Shown: positions 1 to 8,950, counted from the first letter of the stretch. The stretch is 64,000 nt of DNA from CAZFLY01 sp964519995 (GCA_964519995.1 CAZFLY010000003.1:13968-77967); one strand, 5' to 3'. Numbers and translations are program-made. The notes: generated by a model from the sequence alone, not told the origin.

Positions 1-1
1 G

Positions 2-145
2 CTGCCGTTGGTTGGTAGCAACAGAATCCGGTATACTCTTGATTATACTGTCGACGGAGAAAAGATTAATGCTCATTCAATAAGTTCCTACAAAGACCCA
101 CCTATTTTTAGCAATAGCTGTGCCGCCAGACTAAAAAAAATATGA
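2..145 (+). CDS. C-terminal fragment of an unidentified protein (cut by window edge)
   Basis: One frame is open from the left edge to a TGA at 143-145, giving 47 residues with a mixed hydrophilic composition that ends in a lysine-rich tail (ARLKKI). No motif identifies it. A second frame is also open to about 113, so the frame choice rests only on the more protein-like composition. If real, this gene is transcribed toward flgB but is separated from it by about 380 bases, so it is probably not part of the flagellar operon. Confidence 0.3.
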   Translation: MPLVGSNRIRYTLDYTVDGEKINAHSISSYKDPPIFSNSCAARLKKI

Positions 146-229
146 TCTGTCTCATAACATCTTTTAATGACAGAAGTTACAAATATACGAAAATTGATCT
201 AAATAACAACGCCGAACAACTCTTATACT

Positions 230-289
230 AAGGTCGGAGAAATTCTCCTTACCTTGGAGAGATTTTCCGGCTCGCCACAATTGGCGGAA
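230..289. promoter_or_regulatory. Two dyads upstream of the flgB promoter, possible activator sites
   Basis: In the gene-free stretch 146-527 there are two short perfect dyads. GGAGAA at 236-241 faces TTCTCC at 243-248 across a single base, with AAGG and CCTT near the outside. CGCCA at 273-277 faces TGGCG at 282-286. They lie about 180-230 bases upstream of the sigma-54 promoter at 463-476, a typical distance for enhancer sites of NtrC-family activators. Binding is inference. Nothing else recognisable is in this stretch; a 91-codon minus-strand frame there looks spurious. Confidence 0.3.
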
Positions 290-460
290 TTTCCGTTGGC
301 AATGCCGTATCCATGCTGGCTTTGAGATGTAAAAGAAAACGCCTTACTGTATAGAATCCTGACACATTCGGCATCGCCTATTCCGGTCAATTGGATAAAC
401 CAAGCCATTTCTTGTGCAGTCTGCTGAGCTAATACGCTGAAAACACCCGTTTCTGAACAT

Positions 461-477
461 TTGGCACGATTATTGCT
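461..477 (+). promoter_or_regulatory. Sigma-54 promoter of the flgB operon
   Basis: TTGGCACG-ATTA-TTGCT matches the sigma-54 consensus almost perfectly: GG at 463-464, ten bases, then GC at 475-476. The site lies about 50 bases before the flgB start codon. It very likely drives flgB-flgC-fliE and the genes downstream, activated by one or both of the NtrC-family regulators encoded at 40.4 and 45.6 kb. Confidence 0.8.
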
Positions 478-527
478 CTCTTTTCTGGGAAAATACAAAA
501 AGTTCCTACAGAAAGACGAGTAAAGAT

Positions 528-890
528 ATGCCAGAGACGGGCAATATAGCGGATTTTCTTGAAGCAGGTATCAGAGCTGAGAGTCTCCGCCAGAAAGCTA
601 TCGCCAGTAACATTGCCAATATCGAGACGCCCGGATATCGTAGAGTTGATATCAGATTCGAGGAGCTACTTGCCGAGGCCTTAAACGCACCCGGACCACT
701 TAACCAGACCGAGATAGAGCCTCAGTTATATCAACCTAAACAAACACCGGTTAAGTCGAATGGCAATGACGTCACCTTAGAGACCGAGATTGGCGAGATG
801 GTCAAGAACACCCTGAGACACAAAACATATATTCGACTGCTCGGCTTGAAATTCAAACAAATCGATCTGGCTATACGCACAAATACCTAA
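528..890 (+). CDS. flgB: Flagellar proximal rod protein FlgB
   Basis: A 120-residue protein with the N-terminal rod-protein signature SNIANIETPGYRRVD near residues 27-41, which is diagnostic of the FlgB/FlgC/FlgF/FlgG/FlgE axial family. The length is close to the usual 130 or so and the protein lacks a signal peptide, as expected for a substrate of the flagellar export apparatus. FlgB forms part of the proximal rod between the MS ring/FliE and the distal rod. It is the first gene of the plus-strand operon, directly behind a sigma-54 promoter and ahead of flgC and fliE, the classic order. Confidence 0.95.
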   Translation: MPETGNIADFLEAGIRAESLRQKAIASNIANIETPGYRRVDIRFEELLAEALNAPGPLNQTEIEPQLYQPKQTPVKSNGNDVTLETEIGEMVKNTLRHKTYIRLLGLKFKQIDLAIRTNT

Positions 891-954
891 GTTAACTTAG
901 AACTTTAGGTTCAGAAATTTTACAAACAAGAAAATAAAAAGAGGTAAAGAACAG

Positions 955-1359
955 ATGGACGTTGACAACATCTTCGGCCCAATAGACATCGCTGTTTCAG
1001 GAATGCGGTCCCAAAGCAGAAACATAGAAGTAATCTCCTCCAATGTAGCTAACGCCCGCACAAGCGATGCCGGTAAAGGCCAACCTTATCGCAGACTCGA
1101 AACCATCTTCGAAACGCAAAGCGATGGTATTAGCCCTGTGACGGTAGGTGATATCATCACCGATATGAGCGACTTCCAAAAGATATTCGACCCAGGTAAT
1201 CCTTACGCCGACGAGAGCGGATATGTAGCGATGCCCAACGTCAAGCTCCCCATTGAGATGATGAATCTGACCATTGCTACCCGTGCATACCAGGCCAATG
1301 CAGCAATCCTTAAACGCTATCAGCAAATGGTGGAGACTACACTTGAGTTGCTTCGTTAA
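955..1359 (+). CDS. flgC: Flagellar proximal rod protein FlgC
   Basis: A 134-residue rod protein. The N-terminus carries the family helix and SSNVANARTSD motif at about residues 24-34. The C-terminus has the FlgC-specific MMNLTIATRAYQANAAILK segment and a helix-forming tail. Together with FlgB and FlgF it builds the proximal rod in the periplasm. The start is preceded by a purine-rich AAGAGG sequence. It lies 64 bases after flgB and 14 before fliE, consistent with co-transcription. Confidence 0.95.
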   Translation: MDVDNIFGPIDIAVSGMRSQSRNIEVISSNVANARTSDAGKGQPYRRLETIFETQSDGISPVTVGDIITDMSDFQKIFDPGNPYADESGYVAMPNVKLPIEMMNLTIATRAYQANAAILKRYQQMVETTLELLR

Positions 1360-1373
1360 GAAGGGATAATAAA

Positions 1374-1688
1374 ATGATCAACTTAAATGCCAACGTAAAT
1401 TCGGTACCTCCCAACATTGACAAGTTAACCTCACGACCGGAGAAGCCAACATCCCAGAACTCAGGCTTCTCCGACACAGTTAAGGCCGTATCCAATTACA
1501 TCTCAAAGGTCGATGACCTTCAGCAGTCATCAGATACATCTATAAAAGACCTGCTGGCAGGTAAAAACAACGACATCACCGCTGTAGTATCAATGGTAGC
1601 CAAGGCCGATATGAGTTTCAAACTCCTTGTGGGCGTTAGAAACAAGTTAATCGAAGCCTACAAACAGACAATGAATATGCCTTTATGA
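1374..1688 (+). CDS. fliE: Flagellar hook-basal body adaptor FliE
   Basis: A 104-residue protein of the right size for FliE. The C-terminal part, KNNDITAVVSMVAKADMSF followed by a segment ending LIEAYKQTMNMPL, is the conserved FliE core that links the MS ring to the rod. The N-terminal 40 residues are polar and poorly conserved, which is normal for the family. Its place directly after flgB-flgC and before fliF supports the call. Confidence 0.93.
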   Translation: MINLNANVNSVPPNIDKLTSRPEKPTSQNSGFSDTVKAVSNYISKVDDLQQSSDTSIKDLLAGKNNDITAVVSMVAKADMSFKLLVGVRNKLIEAYKQTMNMPL

Positions 1689-1700
1689 TTGCTGGGCGTC

Positions 1701-1717
1701 CGGCACAGAATCTGCAG
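1701..1717 (+). promoter_or_regulatory. Possible internal sigma-54 promoter before fliF
   Basis: CGGCACA-GAAT-CTGCA has GG at 1702-1703 and GC at 1714-1715 with the exact ten-base spacing, but the -12 element reads CTGC rather than TTGC. It sits in the 68-base gap between fliE and fliF, the largest gap in this part of the operon, about 40 bases before the fliF start. It could be a secondary promoter or chance. Confidence 0.4.
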
Positions 1718-1756
1718 ATTAGAAATTCAAAGCAGATTACGTAGCGAGCAAGTTTG

Positions 1757-3265
1757 ATGAGTTTTTTGCAGAAAATAGCTCTGACTTGGCAAAAGGTTAG
1801 CCTTATTCATCGGGCCTTACTTGTTGCAGTCGGTCTGACATTTATTATTGTCGCTGCGCTGCTTGTGCGCTGGGCACGCGAACCCGATATGAGAATGTTA
1901 TATCAAAATTTATCCCCGGCAGAAGCATCCAAGATCACAGAGAAAATTAGTGAGAAAGATATCCCCTATAAACTCAGTGACGGCGGAACCACAATATACG
2001 TACCGCAAGAAAACGTCTACCAGCTACGGCTTGATATGGCCAAGGAGGGACTTCCTGTAGGGGAACAAAGTGGCTACAGGATATTTGACGACGAAAAAAT
2101 TGGTGTAAGTCCATTTGTTCAGAATGTTAATCTAAAGCGGGCGCTACAGGAAGAACTGGCTAAGAGCATTCAAATGATCGACGGTGTCTCACACGCCCGC
2201 GTCCACATAGTTAGCTCCGAGCAGCAACTCTTTGTCGCCGAAGCCGCCCAGACGACTGCCTCTGTTGTTCTGCGACTAAGGCCGGGCTACAAATTAAGCG
2301 CTTCGAATATCGCAGCGATCACCCATTTGGTCTCCGGAAGTGTCAAAGGACTCACCGCGGAAAAGGTGACAGTCATAGACAGTCAGGGACGACTGCTCTC
2401 CGGCAGCTCCGACCAAACCATGGTCAGCGGGGCCGGTACGGCTCAGGACTACAAGGAAAGAGTAGAGCAAGGTCTGGCAAAAAAGGCCGAAGATATGCTA
2501 ACCGCCGTACTGGGGCCGGGCCGTGCGACAGTAAGAGTCAGCGCTGTAATCGACATGAACAGCGTCAATACCCTCACAGAAATCTACGATCCAAGCGCAA
2601 AAGTCACCGCAAAGGAAGAAATCAAAACCAAATCCGAAATCGAGCAGCCTACAGCGTCTGCTGAAGGCGAGACCGCAACACCAGGAAACACAAAGAAAGA
2701 TGAAACGGTTGTCACCGAGTATGAAGTGGGGAAAACGGTCAAGCAACAAGTTGTTCTGCCCGGCGAGATAAAATCTTTATCCGTGGCTGCCTTTGTTGAT
2801 TTGACTCCTACTGATACCAACGAGGCTGAAACCACTGGACAACCTGCCATGATAATGCAGTTGTCCGACGTAGAGGATATCATTAAAAATGCCCTCGGTC
2901 TTAAGCAGACAGACTTGCTTAAGGTTGTTCAGGTGAGATTTCATCGCCCGGCTGAAGTACTGATTGAAGAAGAGCCATCCAACTGGCCCCGCTACATAGC
3001 GATCGCCCGTCACACCTCTTTAGGCGTTATGGCGATCTGCGCACTGCTCGTATTTCGAATATTCAATAGCGCCAGAAAAAAGGCTGCCGCCGAGGCAGCG
3101 TCGAAACAACTGCCTGCGGCCGAGGCAGGAGCAATCGGTTTTCTACCAGCCGGACAAGGGACTTCTGAATCTTTGGTTCTGCGTAAACAAATAGCCGGTG
3201 CCATACAGAGCAATCCAGAGCAAGTCAGACAATTGTTCGCAAGTTGGTTAGAGGAAAAGGAGTAA
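1757..3265 (+). CDS. fliF: Flagellar MS-ring protein FliF
   Basis: A protein of about 502 residues forming the membrane-supramembrane ring, the base on which the motor assembles. One transmembrane helix lies near residues 19-40 and a second near 415-437, bracketing the periplasmic ring-building motifs (YscJ/FliF type, including the VSHARVHIV segment). The short cytoplasmic tail binds FliG, the next gene. A TTG lies directly before the ATG at 1757; I prefer the ATG. The protein is slightly shorter than the 550 or so residues common in other bacteria. Confidence 0.96.
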   Translation: MSFLQKIALTWQKVSLIHRALLVAVGLTFIIVAALLVRWAREPDMRMLYQNLSPAEASKITEKISEKDIPYKLSDGGTTIYVPQENVYQLRLDMAKEGLPVGEQSGYRIFDDEKIGVSPFVQNVNLKRALQEELAKSIQMIDGVSHARVHIVSSEQQLFVAEAAQTTASVVLRLRPGYKLSASNIAAITHLVSGSVKGLTAEKVTVIDSQGRLLSGSSDQTMVSGAGTAQDYKERVEQGLAKKAEDMLTAVLGPGRATVRVSAVIDMNSVNTLTEIYDPSAKVTAKEEIKTKSEIEQPTASAEGETATPGNTKKDETVVTEYEVGKTVKQQVVLPGEIKSLSVAAFVDLTPTDTNEAETTGQPAMIMQLSDVEDIIKNALGLKQTDLLKVVQVRFHRPAEVLIEEEPSNWPRYIAIARHTSLGVMAICALLVFRIFNSARKKAAAEAASKQLPAAEAGAIGFLPAGQGTSESLVLRKQIAGAIQSNPEQVRQLFASWLEEKE

Positions 3266-3272
3266 CAGACAA

Positions 3273-4274
3273 GTGACCCTGACAGGCAAACAAAAAGCCG
3301 CGATGTTGTTAATGAACCTCGACGTACCCACCGCAGCAGAGCTGCTCAAAGGTTTCGATACAACAACAGTCCAGCAGTTAGCAGTGGAGTTGAGCTATCT
3401 CGATGCGGCAGGCTACCGTAACAGCACCCAAAGTGCTGAGATTACGAGACAGTTCTATGATTCGCTTCACAAACGGCCGGAATTCGAGATGAAAAACTTC
3501 CTGCAGGAGATGCTCAAGAATACACTGGGCGACGAAAAAGCTACACAGATTCAAACCCAGATACAGGAACTGTTACAGAAACGAGATCCTTTTATTACCA
3601 TCCGGACCGCCGAAGCAGAAACGTTGACCTCGGTTCTGGAAACCGAGCATCCACAAGCCGTCGCTGTTGTCCTGTCGGAGATGTCCGCAAAGAAAAGCTC
3701 ACAGATACTTGGCATGCTTGGTGAAGGAGTCCGGCTAAGCGCTGTCGGCAGAATGACGAGCTTAGAAACTGTAACAACCGAGGCCAAGGCGCGAATCGCG
3801 CAAATGGTCACTAAACGTTTGGACACCGCCTTGGCTGCTCGCAAGAGCGGAACTGTGCAAGCCCGGCCGGAACAGTCACTAAGAAAGGTAGCTGTGATTT
3901 TGAGAAACCTTAATAAAGAGCTTCGAGATGGTGTCCTTGGAGCCATACAGCAAAAGGACAGTGAAGCGAGCCAGACGGTAACCAACTTAATGGTAGTGTG
4001 GGATGATATCCCACAAGTAGCTGACAGGTCGCTGCAGGAGTCACTACGAGGTATTGACGAGCGACAACTCGCGTTGGCATTACATGATGCAGATGACTTC
4101 ATTGCCAAAAAAATAAAATCCAATATCTCCGAACGGGCAGCTGCTATGTTGGACGAGGAGGCATCACTTATGTCGGCCCCAAAAAGTGAAGATGTCAATC
4201 AAGCAAAGGAAAAAATTATCAACGCTCTGCGTGAAATGAACAGCAAGGGTGAACTAACCTTTACAGAAGAATAG
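3273..4274 (+). CDS. fliG: Flagellar motor switch protein FliG
   Basis: A 333-residue switch protein, the normal length. It contains the EHPQ motif at about residues 125-128 in the middle domain and a C-terminal domain with charged residues that face the stator. It starts at a GTG with AAGGAG ten bases upstream, within eight bases of the fliF stop, suggesting translational coupling. FliG sits on the cytoplasmic face of the MS ring, transmits torque from MotA and carries FliM and FliN. The downstream motE-like product may also contact it. Confidence 0.97.
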   Translation: MTLTGKQKAAMLLMNLDVPTAAELLKGFDTTTVQQLAVELSYLDAAGYRNSTQSAEITRQFYDSLHKRPEFEMKNFLQEMLKNTLGDEKATQIQTQIQELLQKRDPFITIRTAEAETLTSVLETEHPQAVAVVLSEMSAKKSSQILGMLGEGVRLSAVGRMTSLETVTTEAKARIAQMVTKRLDTALAARKSGTVQARPEQSLRKVAVILRNLNKELRDGVLGAIQQKDSEASQTVTNLMVVWDDIPQVADRSLQESLRGIDERQLALALHDADDFIAKKIKSNISERAAAMLDEEASLMSAPKSEDVNQAKEKIINALREMNSKGELTFTEE

Positions 4275-4278
4275 TATT

Positions 4279-4878
4279 ATGGCTGGGACATTTACAGTCA
4301 ATCTGCTCAAGCCAGTAACATCGGTGTCAATCATTGAAGACCATAAGGTCCTGCAAAACGACACCTCAACAACCGTTGAACAATGTAATAATAGCCAGCC
4401 GGCTTCTGCTATAGAAACGCAACTGAGCCTGAAGCAGGATTTGCACCAACAAAAGGCTGAACTAAAACAGGTTTGCCAGACACTCAATAACCTTGTCGAT
4501 AAGCTCAATAAATTTTATAGCGATGTATTGTCCACACATAAGGAGCAAATCGCCAAGCTTTCCATAGAAATAGCAAGAAAGATTCTGATGCAGAAAGTAC
4601 ACAAGGGAGATTATGAGATAGAGCCTATCATCGAAGAAGTATTGAAAAATGCGCCTGCGCATCAGGAATTGGTTGTACATGTCAGTCCTACGGACCTAGC
4701 TCAATGTCAAAAGACACAGCAGGATGATCCTAACGGCGCTTTCGCCAGTATTAAGTTCGTGGCAGATACTAACATTGGTCGGGCGGAATGTTTGCTCGAA
4801 AGCCCCAAGGGAATAATCAAATCTTTCATTGAAGAACATATGGAGCGGATTAGCGAAGCTCTTTCGAAGATGGAGTGA
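4279..4878 (+). CDS. fliH: Flagellar assembly protein FliH
   Basis: A 199-residue cytoplasmic protein with a polar N-terminus, a coiled coil around residues 50-85 and a C-terminal FliH/HrpE-type domain (KLSIEIARKIL, then FIEEHMERISEAL). FliH dimers bind the FliI ATPase and dock it at the export gate. It lies four bases after fliG and is immediately followed by fliI, as in most flagellar operons. Confidence 0.9.
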   Translation: MAGTFTVNLLKPVTSVSIIEDHKVLQNDTSTTVEQCNNSQPASAIETQLSLKQDLHQQKAELKQVCQTLNNLVDKLNKFYSDVLSTHKEQIAKLSIEIARKILMQKVHKGDYEIEPIIEEVLKNAPAHQELVVHVSPTDLAQCQKTQQDDPNGAFASIKFVADTNIGRAECLLESPKGIIKSFIEEHMERISEALSKME

Positions 4879-4881
4879 CTT

Positions 4882-6243
4882 ATGGATAACAACGAAGCCG
4901 GCAATTTTTCGATCGATTTTGAAAAGTTTCACTCGGTCGTGCAAGAGGTCAATTTACTGGACCGCCAAGGATACGTGGTACGGGTCTCAGGCACAACTGT
5001 CGAGACTGCTGGCCCAAGAGTAGGACTGGGTGAACTCTGTGGAATCCACATTCGTGATGGCCGACGAGTACTAGCAGAGGTTGTAGGTTTTCAAAATGAT
5101 CACCTCATCTTACTGCCCCTGGCGCACATAGAAGGTATATCGCCCGGTGATACCATAACAGCCAGAACAACACCGCGCCATATAACCTTAAGCGAGCACG
5201 TCCTGGGTAGAGTACTAAATGGTCTGGGTGAACCTATCGATGACAAAGGCCCCTTGATAGGAACAGATAAAAAAGTATTAGATGTAAGCAGCCCTCCACC
5301 ATTGAGCCGAGAGAAGATTACCGAGCCCCTATCACTGGGAATAAGATCGCTTGACGGTGTGCTAACGTGCGGTAAGGGACAGCGAGTCGGTATCTTTTCA
5401 GGCAGTGGCGTGGGCAAGAGTGTGCTTCTCGGTGACATTGCCAATTCCAGTGAAGCAGCAGTTAACATTGTTGCATTGATAGGAGAGCGTGGCCGTGAGG
5501 TCCGTGAATTCCTTGAAGAAAATCTCGGTCAAAAGGGCCTCGCTCGCAGCGTTGTAGTGGTTGCTCCATCAGACGCGCCGCCTATTCAGCGAGTAAAAGC
5601 TGCGTTTGTGGCCGTTACGATCGCCGAGTACTTCAGAGACAAAGCGAAAACCGTGCTATTCATGATGGATTCGATCACGCGCTTTGCGCAGGCCCAGCGA
5701 CAAATCGGTCTTGCCGCAGGCGAGCCGCCAGCGACTAAAGGCTACTGTCCGAGCGTTTTCTCACTAATGCCAAGGCTCATTGAACGTCTGGGATGCGCCG
5801 AGAATGGCAGCATCACAGGCATAATCACGGTTCTGGTAGAAAATGATGATTTAGCCGACCCCGTCGCTGACACTGCCAGAAGCCTTCTGGATGGGCATAT
5901 CGTCCTATCAAGAAAACTGGCTGATAGAGGACATTATCCTGCCGTGGACATACTGCAAAGTGTCAGTCGATTAATGCCTGCAGTAACCAGCAAAGAGCAC
6001 AGAATCGCAATCCAAAAACTAAAAGAAATATACGCCACATACACCGACGCCGAAGACATGATTAACATCGGCGCTTTTTCGCCGGGCAGCAATCGGCGCA
6101 TCGATGGTGCCATTACCTTAATTGACAAAATAAATAAATTTCTAATTCAGCCCGTCCGTCAACGAACAGCCTTCGATGAAACCGTCAAGCAGCTGACTGA
6201 AATTACCAGATCGTGGGATCAGCTTATAGGTGACGCGAGATAG
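4882..6243 (+). CDS. fliI: Flagellum-specific export ATPase FliI
   Basis: A 453-residue ATPase of the F1-beta/FliI family. It has a Walker A motif (GSGVGKS) near residues 174-181, the ALIGERGREVREF segment, a Walker B strand ending in FMMDSITRFAQAQRQ and the conserved SVFSLMPRLIERLG stretch. It energises delivery of rod, hook, cap and filament subunits to the FlhA/FlhB gate. It starts three bases after fliH and is followed by fliJ, forming the export ATPase module. Confidence 0.97.
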   Translation: MDNNEAGNFSIDFEKFHSVVQEVNLLDRQGYVVRVSGTTVETAGPRVGLGELCGIHIRDGRRVLAEVVGFQNDHLILLPLAHIEGISPGDTITARTTPRHITLSEHVLGRVLNGLGEPIDDKGPLIGTDKKVLDVSSPPPLSREKITEPLSLGIRSLDGVLTCGKGQRVGIFSGSGVGKSVLLGDIANSSEAAVNIVALIGERGREVREFLEENLGQKGLARSVVVVAPSDAPPIQRVKAAFVAVTIAEYFRDKAKTVLFMMDSITRFAQAQRQIGLAAGEPPATKGYCPSVFSLMPRLIERLGCAENGSITGIITVLVENDDLADPVADTARSLLDGHIVLSRKLADRGHYPAVDILQSVSRLMPAVTSKEHRIAIQKLKEIYATYTDAEDMINIGAFSPGSNRRIDGAITLIDKINKFLIQPVRQRTAFDETVKQLTEITRSWDQLIGDAR

Positions 6244-6257
6244 GCATTAGAATCTCA

Positions 6258-6713
6258 ATGAAACGATTCGTATGGCGCTTGCAGCGTGTGTTGGATATAA
6301 AGACAAAGGAAGAACAGGCGAAAAGAGCAGAATTATTCCAGCTAACAGAAAAGTTAGCCGAGACACGAGGAAAATTGCTCATGCGAAAAAGGATATTACG
6401 TGATATAGCCGCCGGCATAGCTAAGAAAGAACCGCAGAAACGATTACATGAACAGCAGCTTTTTCTGAAGTTTTCAACTATCAACGATGAACTGATCAAG
6501 AAACTTCAAAGCGAAATATGTGAGTTGGAATCACAACAAAGAAAAAAGATTACCGAGGTCTTAAAAGCGAGACGGTTCAAGGAAGGTTTGGAAAAATTAC
6601 GAGCTGAGGCAAGAGAACAATATATAACAGAGCAAGAGAAACTCGAACAAAAGACCCTGGATGAAGTCGCCACTGTTTTCTCCGCTCGACTGAACAATAG
6701 GAACCTGGAATAA
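6258..6713 (+). CDS. fliJ: Flagellar export chaperone/stalk FliJ
   Basis: A 151-residue, highly charged and almost wholly coiled-coil protein beginning MKRFVWRLQRVLDIKTKEE, the typical FliJ N-terminus. FliJ acts as the central stalk of the FliI hexamer and escorts empty chaperones. Sequence identity in the family is low, so the call rests on length, coiled-coil character, the N-terminal pattern and position directly after fliI. Confidence 0.85.
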   Translation: MKRFVWRLQRVLDIKTKEEQAKRAELFQLTEKLAETRGKLLMRKRILRDIAAGIAKKEPQKRLHEQQLFLKFSTINDELIKKLQSEICELESQQRKKITEVLKARRFKEGLEKLRAEAREQYITEQEKLEQKTLDEVATVFSARLNNRNLE

Positions 6714-6760
6714 TTCTTTTTATCTGTAGGCATAACAGCTAAAAACTCAGGAGATAAACC

Positions 6761-7474
6761 ATGAGTAAGAAGCTCATAGTCATTATAGCAGGATCGGGCC
6801 TGATAAGCTTTGCTGCGGCCTTTGTTATTGCATGGTTGACCCAACAAGCACCATCAAGTCCTCCGGGGCAATCAGCTCAGGCCAAACAACAGACCGAGCT
6901 GAATCTGCCAACATCAGAAGCCGACGAGACGAGTACCCAAACCCGTGATTTTAGCACAACCGGTAGAGCCATGACAGAGAAGCAACTCAAAGACCTCGTT
7001 TATGACGTCAGACTGAAAATGCAGGAGTACGATAACAAACTGCAAAGCCTCAAACTGCGCGAGCAAAGACTACAGACGGCCCAGCAGACATTAAGAGAAG
7101 ATATCGAAAGCCTCAACAACCTGCGAATTGAACTCGCATCTGCTGTAGCCATCCTCAAAAATGAACGTGATAAGCTCGAAAAAAGCAGGACTGAAGTTGC
7201 CCAAAATGAGAAACGGAACCTCGTGTCCATCGCCGCCACATACGACAAAATGGACGCAACAAGTGCCGGCAAGATACTGAGCAGCATGTGCTCAGGCCAA
7301 TTGCAGAAAGGCATCCATACAGATGTAGACAACAACATCGAAGACGCCGTCAAAATACTGTACTACATGACAGAAAGAACCAAAGCTAAATTATTAGCAG
7401 AACTGGTCAATTCTGAGCCCTCACTTGCTGCTCTTCTGTCCCAAAAACTGAAAACTGTAGTGGAGAGACAATAG
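6761..7474 (+). CDS. MotE-like membrane-anchored coiled-coil protein
   Basis: A 237-residue protein with an N-terminal transmembrane helix (about residues 5-27), a polar linker, a long coiled coil (about 75-155) and a C-terminal domain (about 160-237) resembling the MgtE N-terminal/FliG-like fold seen in MotE proteins (KMDATSAGKILSSM, TERTKAKLLAEL). MotE is a chaperone-like partner of stator assembly in several flagellated lineages. AGGAG precedes the ATG. It lies between fliJ and motA, the usual MotE position. FliK is sometimes found here, but this protein lacks a FliK C-terminal domain. Confidence 0.75.
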   Translation: MSKKLIVIIAGSGLISFAAAFVIAWLTQQAPSSPPGQSAQAKQQTELNLPTSEADETSTQTRDFSTTGRAMTEKQLKDLVYDVRLKMQEYDNKLQSLKLREQRLQTAQQTLREDIESLNNLRIELASAVAILKNERDKLEKSRTEVAQNEKRNLVSIAATYDKMDATSAGKILSSMCSGQLQKGIHTDVDNNIEDAVKILYYMTERTKAKLLAELVNSEPSLAALLSQKLKTVVERQ

Positions 7475-7478
7475 TACC

Positions 7479-8249
7479 ATGGATGTCGCAACGATAGTAG
7501 GAGTAATGCTTGGTTTTTTTGTGATCGTTGGGGCCATCGTTGCCGGTGGCGGCGCTGGAATGTTTTTGCATATTCCCTCGTTGGCAATAACAATTGGTGG
7601 GATGATCTGTGCAACACTCATCCATTTTTCGCTGCCGCAGTTCTTGGGAATCTTCTCTGTAATCAAAAAAACAATAGTTACAAAAATACCATCTCAGCCA
7701 GAGCTTATTCAAAAGATGGTCAACTTCGCCGCCATCAACAGGCGCGATGGGACACTGGCCCTTGAACCGGAAATTGGCAAACTTAGCGACATGTTTTTCA
7801 TCAAGGGTATGCAATTACTCGTTGACGGCCAGGATTCTGAAGTAATCCGCGACCTTCTAACTCCTGAGATTCAGTATCTTCAAGAACGTCATTCAAAAGG
7901 CAAGAAAATCTTGGAGTTCATGGGAGCCGCAGCTCCTGCCTTTGGGATGATAGGCACACTTATCGGTCTGATACAGATGTTAAGAAGTCTTGAGTCGCCT
8001 GAAAAGATAGGCGCGGGAATGGCCGTAGCTCTGCTCACGACATTCTATGGGGCATTCTCGGCCAACCTGATCTTCATTCCATTGGCGGGAAAGCTGGGCA
8101 TTTATTCGAAAGAAGAGTCCACCGCCATGGAGATGGTCGTCGAAGGTGTCTGTGCCGTCTCGCAAGGTGACAACCCCACGACCGTCCGCGAAAAACTCCA
8201 AGCATTTGTATCTCAAAGCAGACGTCAGGAAGTAAAAGCAACAGTATAA
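7479..8249 (+). CDS. motA: Flagellar stator proton/sodium channel subunit MotA
   Basis: A 256-residue, four-helix membrane protein. Two N-terminal helices are followed by a cytoplasmic loop and two C-terminal helices that carry the conserved proline-containing segments (APAFGMIGTLIGLI and LLTTFYGAFSANLIFIPLAG). MotA forms a pentamer around a MotB dimer and pushes against FliG. The stop codon overlaps the start of the first motB by one base (TAATG), so the stator genes are translationally coupled. Confidence 0.96.
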   Translation: MDVATIVGVMLGFFVIVGAIVAGGGAGMFLHIPSLAITIGGMICATLIHFSLPQFLGIFSVIKKTIVTKIPSQPELIQKMVNFAAINRRDGTLALEPEIGKLSDMFFIKGMQLLVDGQDSEVIRDLLTPEIQYLQERHSKGKKILEFMGAAAPAFGMIGTLIGLIQMLRSLESPEKIGAGMAVALLTTFYGAFSANLIFIPLAGKLGIYSKEESTAMEMVVEGVCAVSQGDNPTTVREKLQAFVSQSRRQEVKATV

Positions 8250-8950
8250 TGCCTCGCGCTGAGAAAAATACACAGTCCGATGACACCCAAAGTGCACCGG
8301 AATGGATGGTAACTTTCAGCGACTGTATGACGCTGCTGCTGACCTTTTTTGTTCTTCTGTTGAGCTTTTCCTCATTTGACGACAAAGTCTTCCGGAAAAT
8401 GGAAACTGCTCTGGCCGAAGCTTTGCCGGGGGTTGGCATGTCAATGATGAAGGATAAAGACGCATTCCTGACTATCAGGCAGATCCAATACAAAAAAGAT
8501 CTTCAAAAAGGAAGTGAAAAACCTACCCTAAACGGAAACATCGAAGCTAATCCGAAAGAGGACATAAGTCTCTTACCCTTTCAGAATCGAAAAGTATTCC
8601 TGATCCCGTCCGAAAAGGTCTTTTGGGGCAGGGGTTCTTTCATTTCCTCCAGAGGACGTGAAATCCTCTCGGATGTAGCGTCGCTGTTGAAAACAGTACC
8701 CAATAGAATAGCAGTAAGTGAGAATAATCAGACAAACGATAGAAAAAGTATTGAACTGGGCTTGTACCGTGCGTGGGCTGTTACAAAGTATCTCACGGAG
8801 CAACAGCATCTCGACAAGAATCGATTTAGTGTCTCAGCAGCAAGCACTATACCCCAACAGAATCTCTCAAGCGATCGAGCACGCCCTTCAAGGTCAGTAA
8901 GCAGACGTATGCTCGAGATAGTCATATTAGAACGGAGTATTTACGATTGA
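8249..8950 (+). CDS. motB: Stator protein MotB, first copy
   Basis: A 233-residue stator protein. The single transmembrane helix (about residues 22-45) keeps the motif FSDCMTLLLTFFVLLLSFS with the ion-binding aspartate. The C-terminal OmpA-like domain is divergent: the region that usually reads GHTD reads SENNQTND, although an arginine pair survives near the end (SRRMLEI). The last codons overlap the second motB by four bases. MotB anchors the stator to the cell wall, so a changed peptidoglycan-binding site is notable. Confidence 0.9.
   Translation: MPRAEKNTQSDDTQSAPEWMVTFSDCMTLLLTFFVLLLSFSSFDDKVFRKMETALAEALPGVGMSMMKDKDAFLTIRQIQYKKDLQKGSEKPTLNGNIEANPKEDISLLPFQNRKVFLIPSEKVFWGRGSFISSRGREILSDVASLLKTVPNRIAVSENNQTNDRKSIELGLYRAWAVTKYLTEQQHLDKNRFSVSAASTIPQQNLSSDRARPSRSVSRRMLEIVILERSIYD

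Noticed and set aside
223..498. 91-codon minus-strand frame upstream of flgB
   Set aside because: It spans the strong flgB sigma-54 promoter and two dyads, has no recognisable motif, and its start lies in the promoter-proximal region. It is more likely regulatory DNA.
3551..4198. 215-codon frame antisense to fliG
   Set aside because: It is a shadow of fliG: serine/arginine-rich composition, no domain and full overlap with a certain gene.
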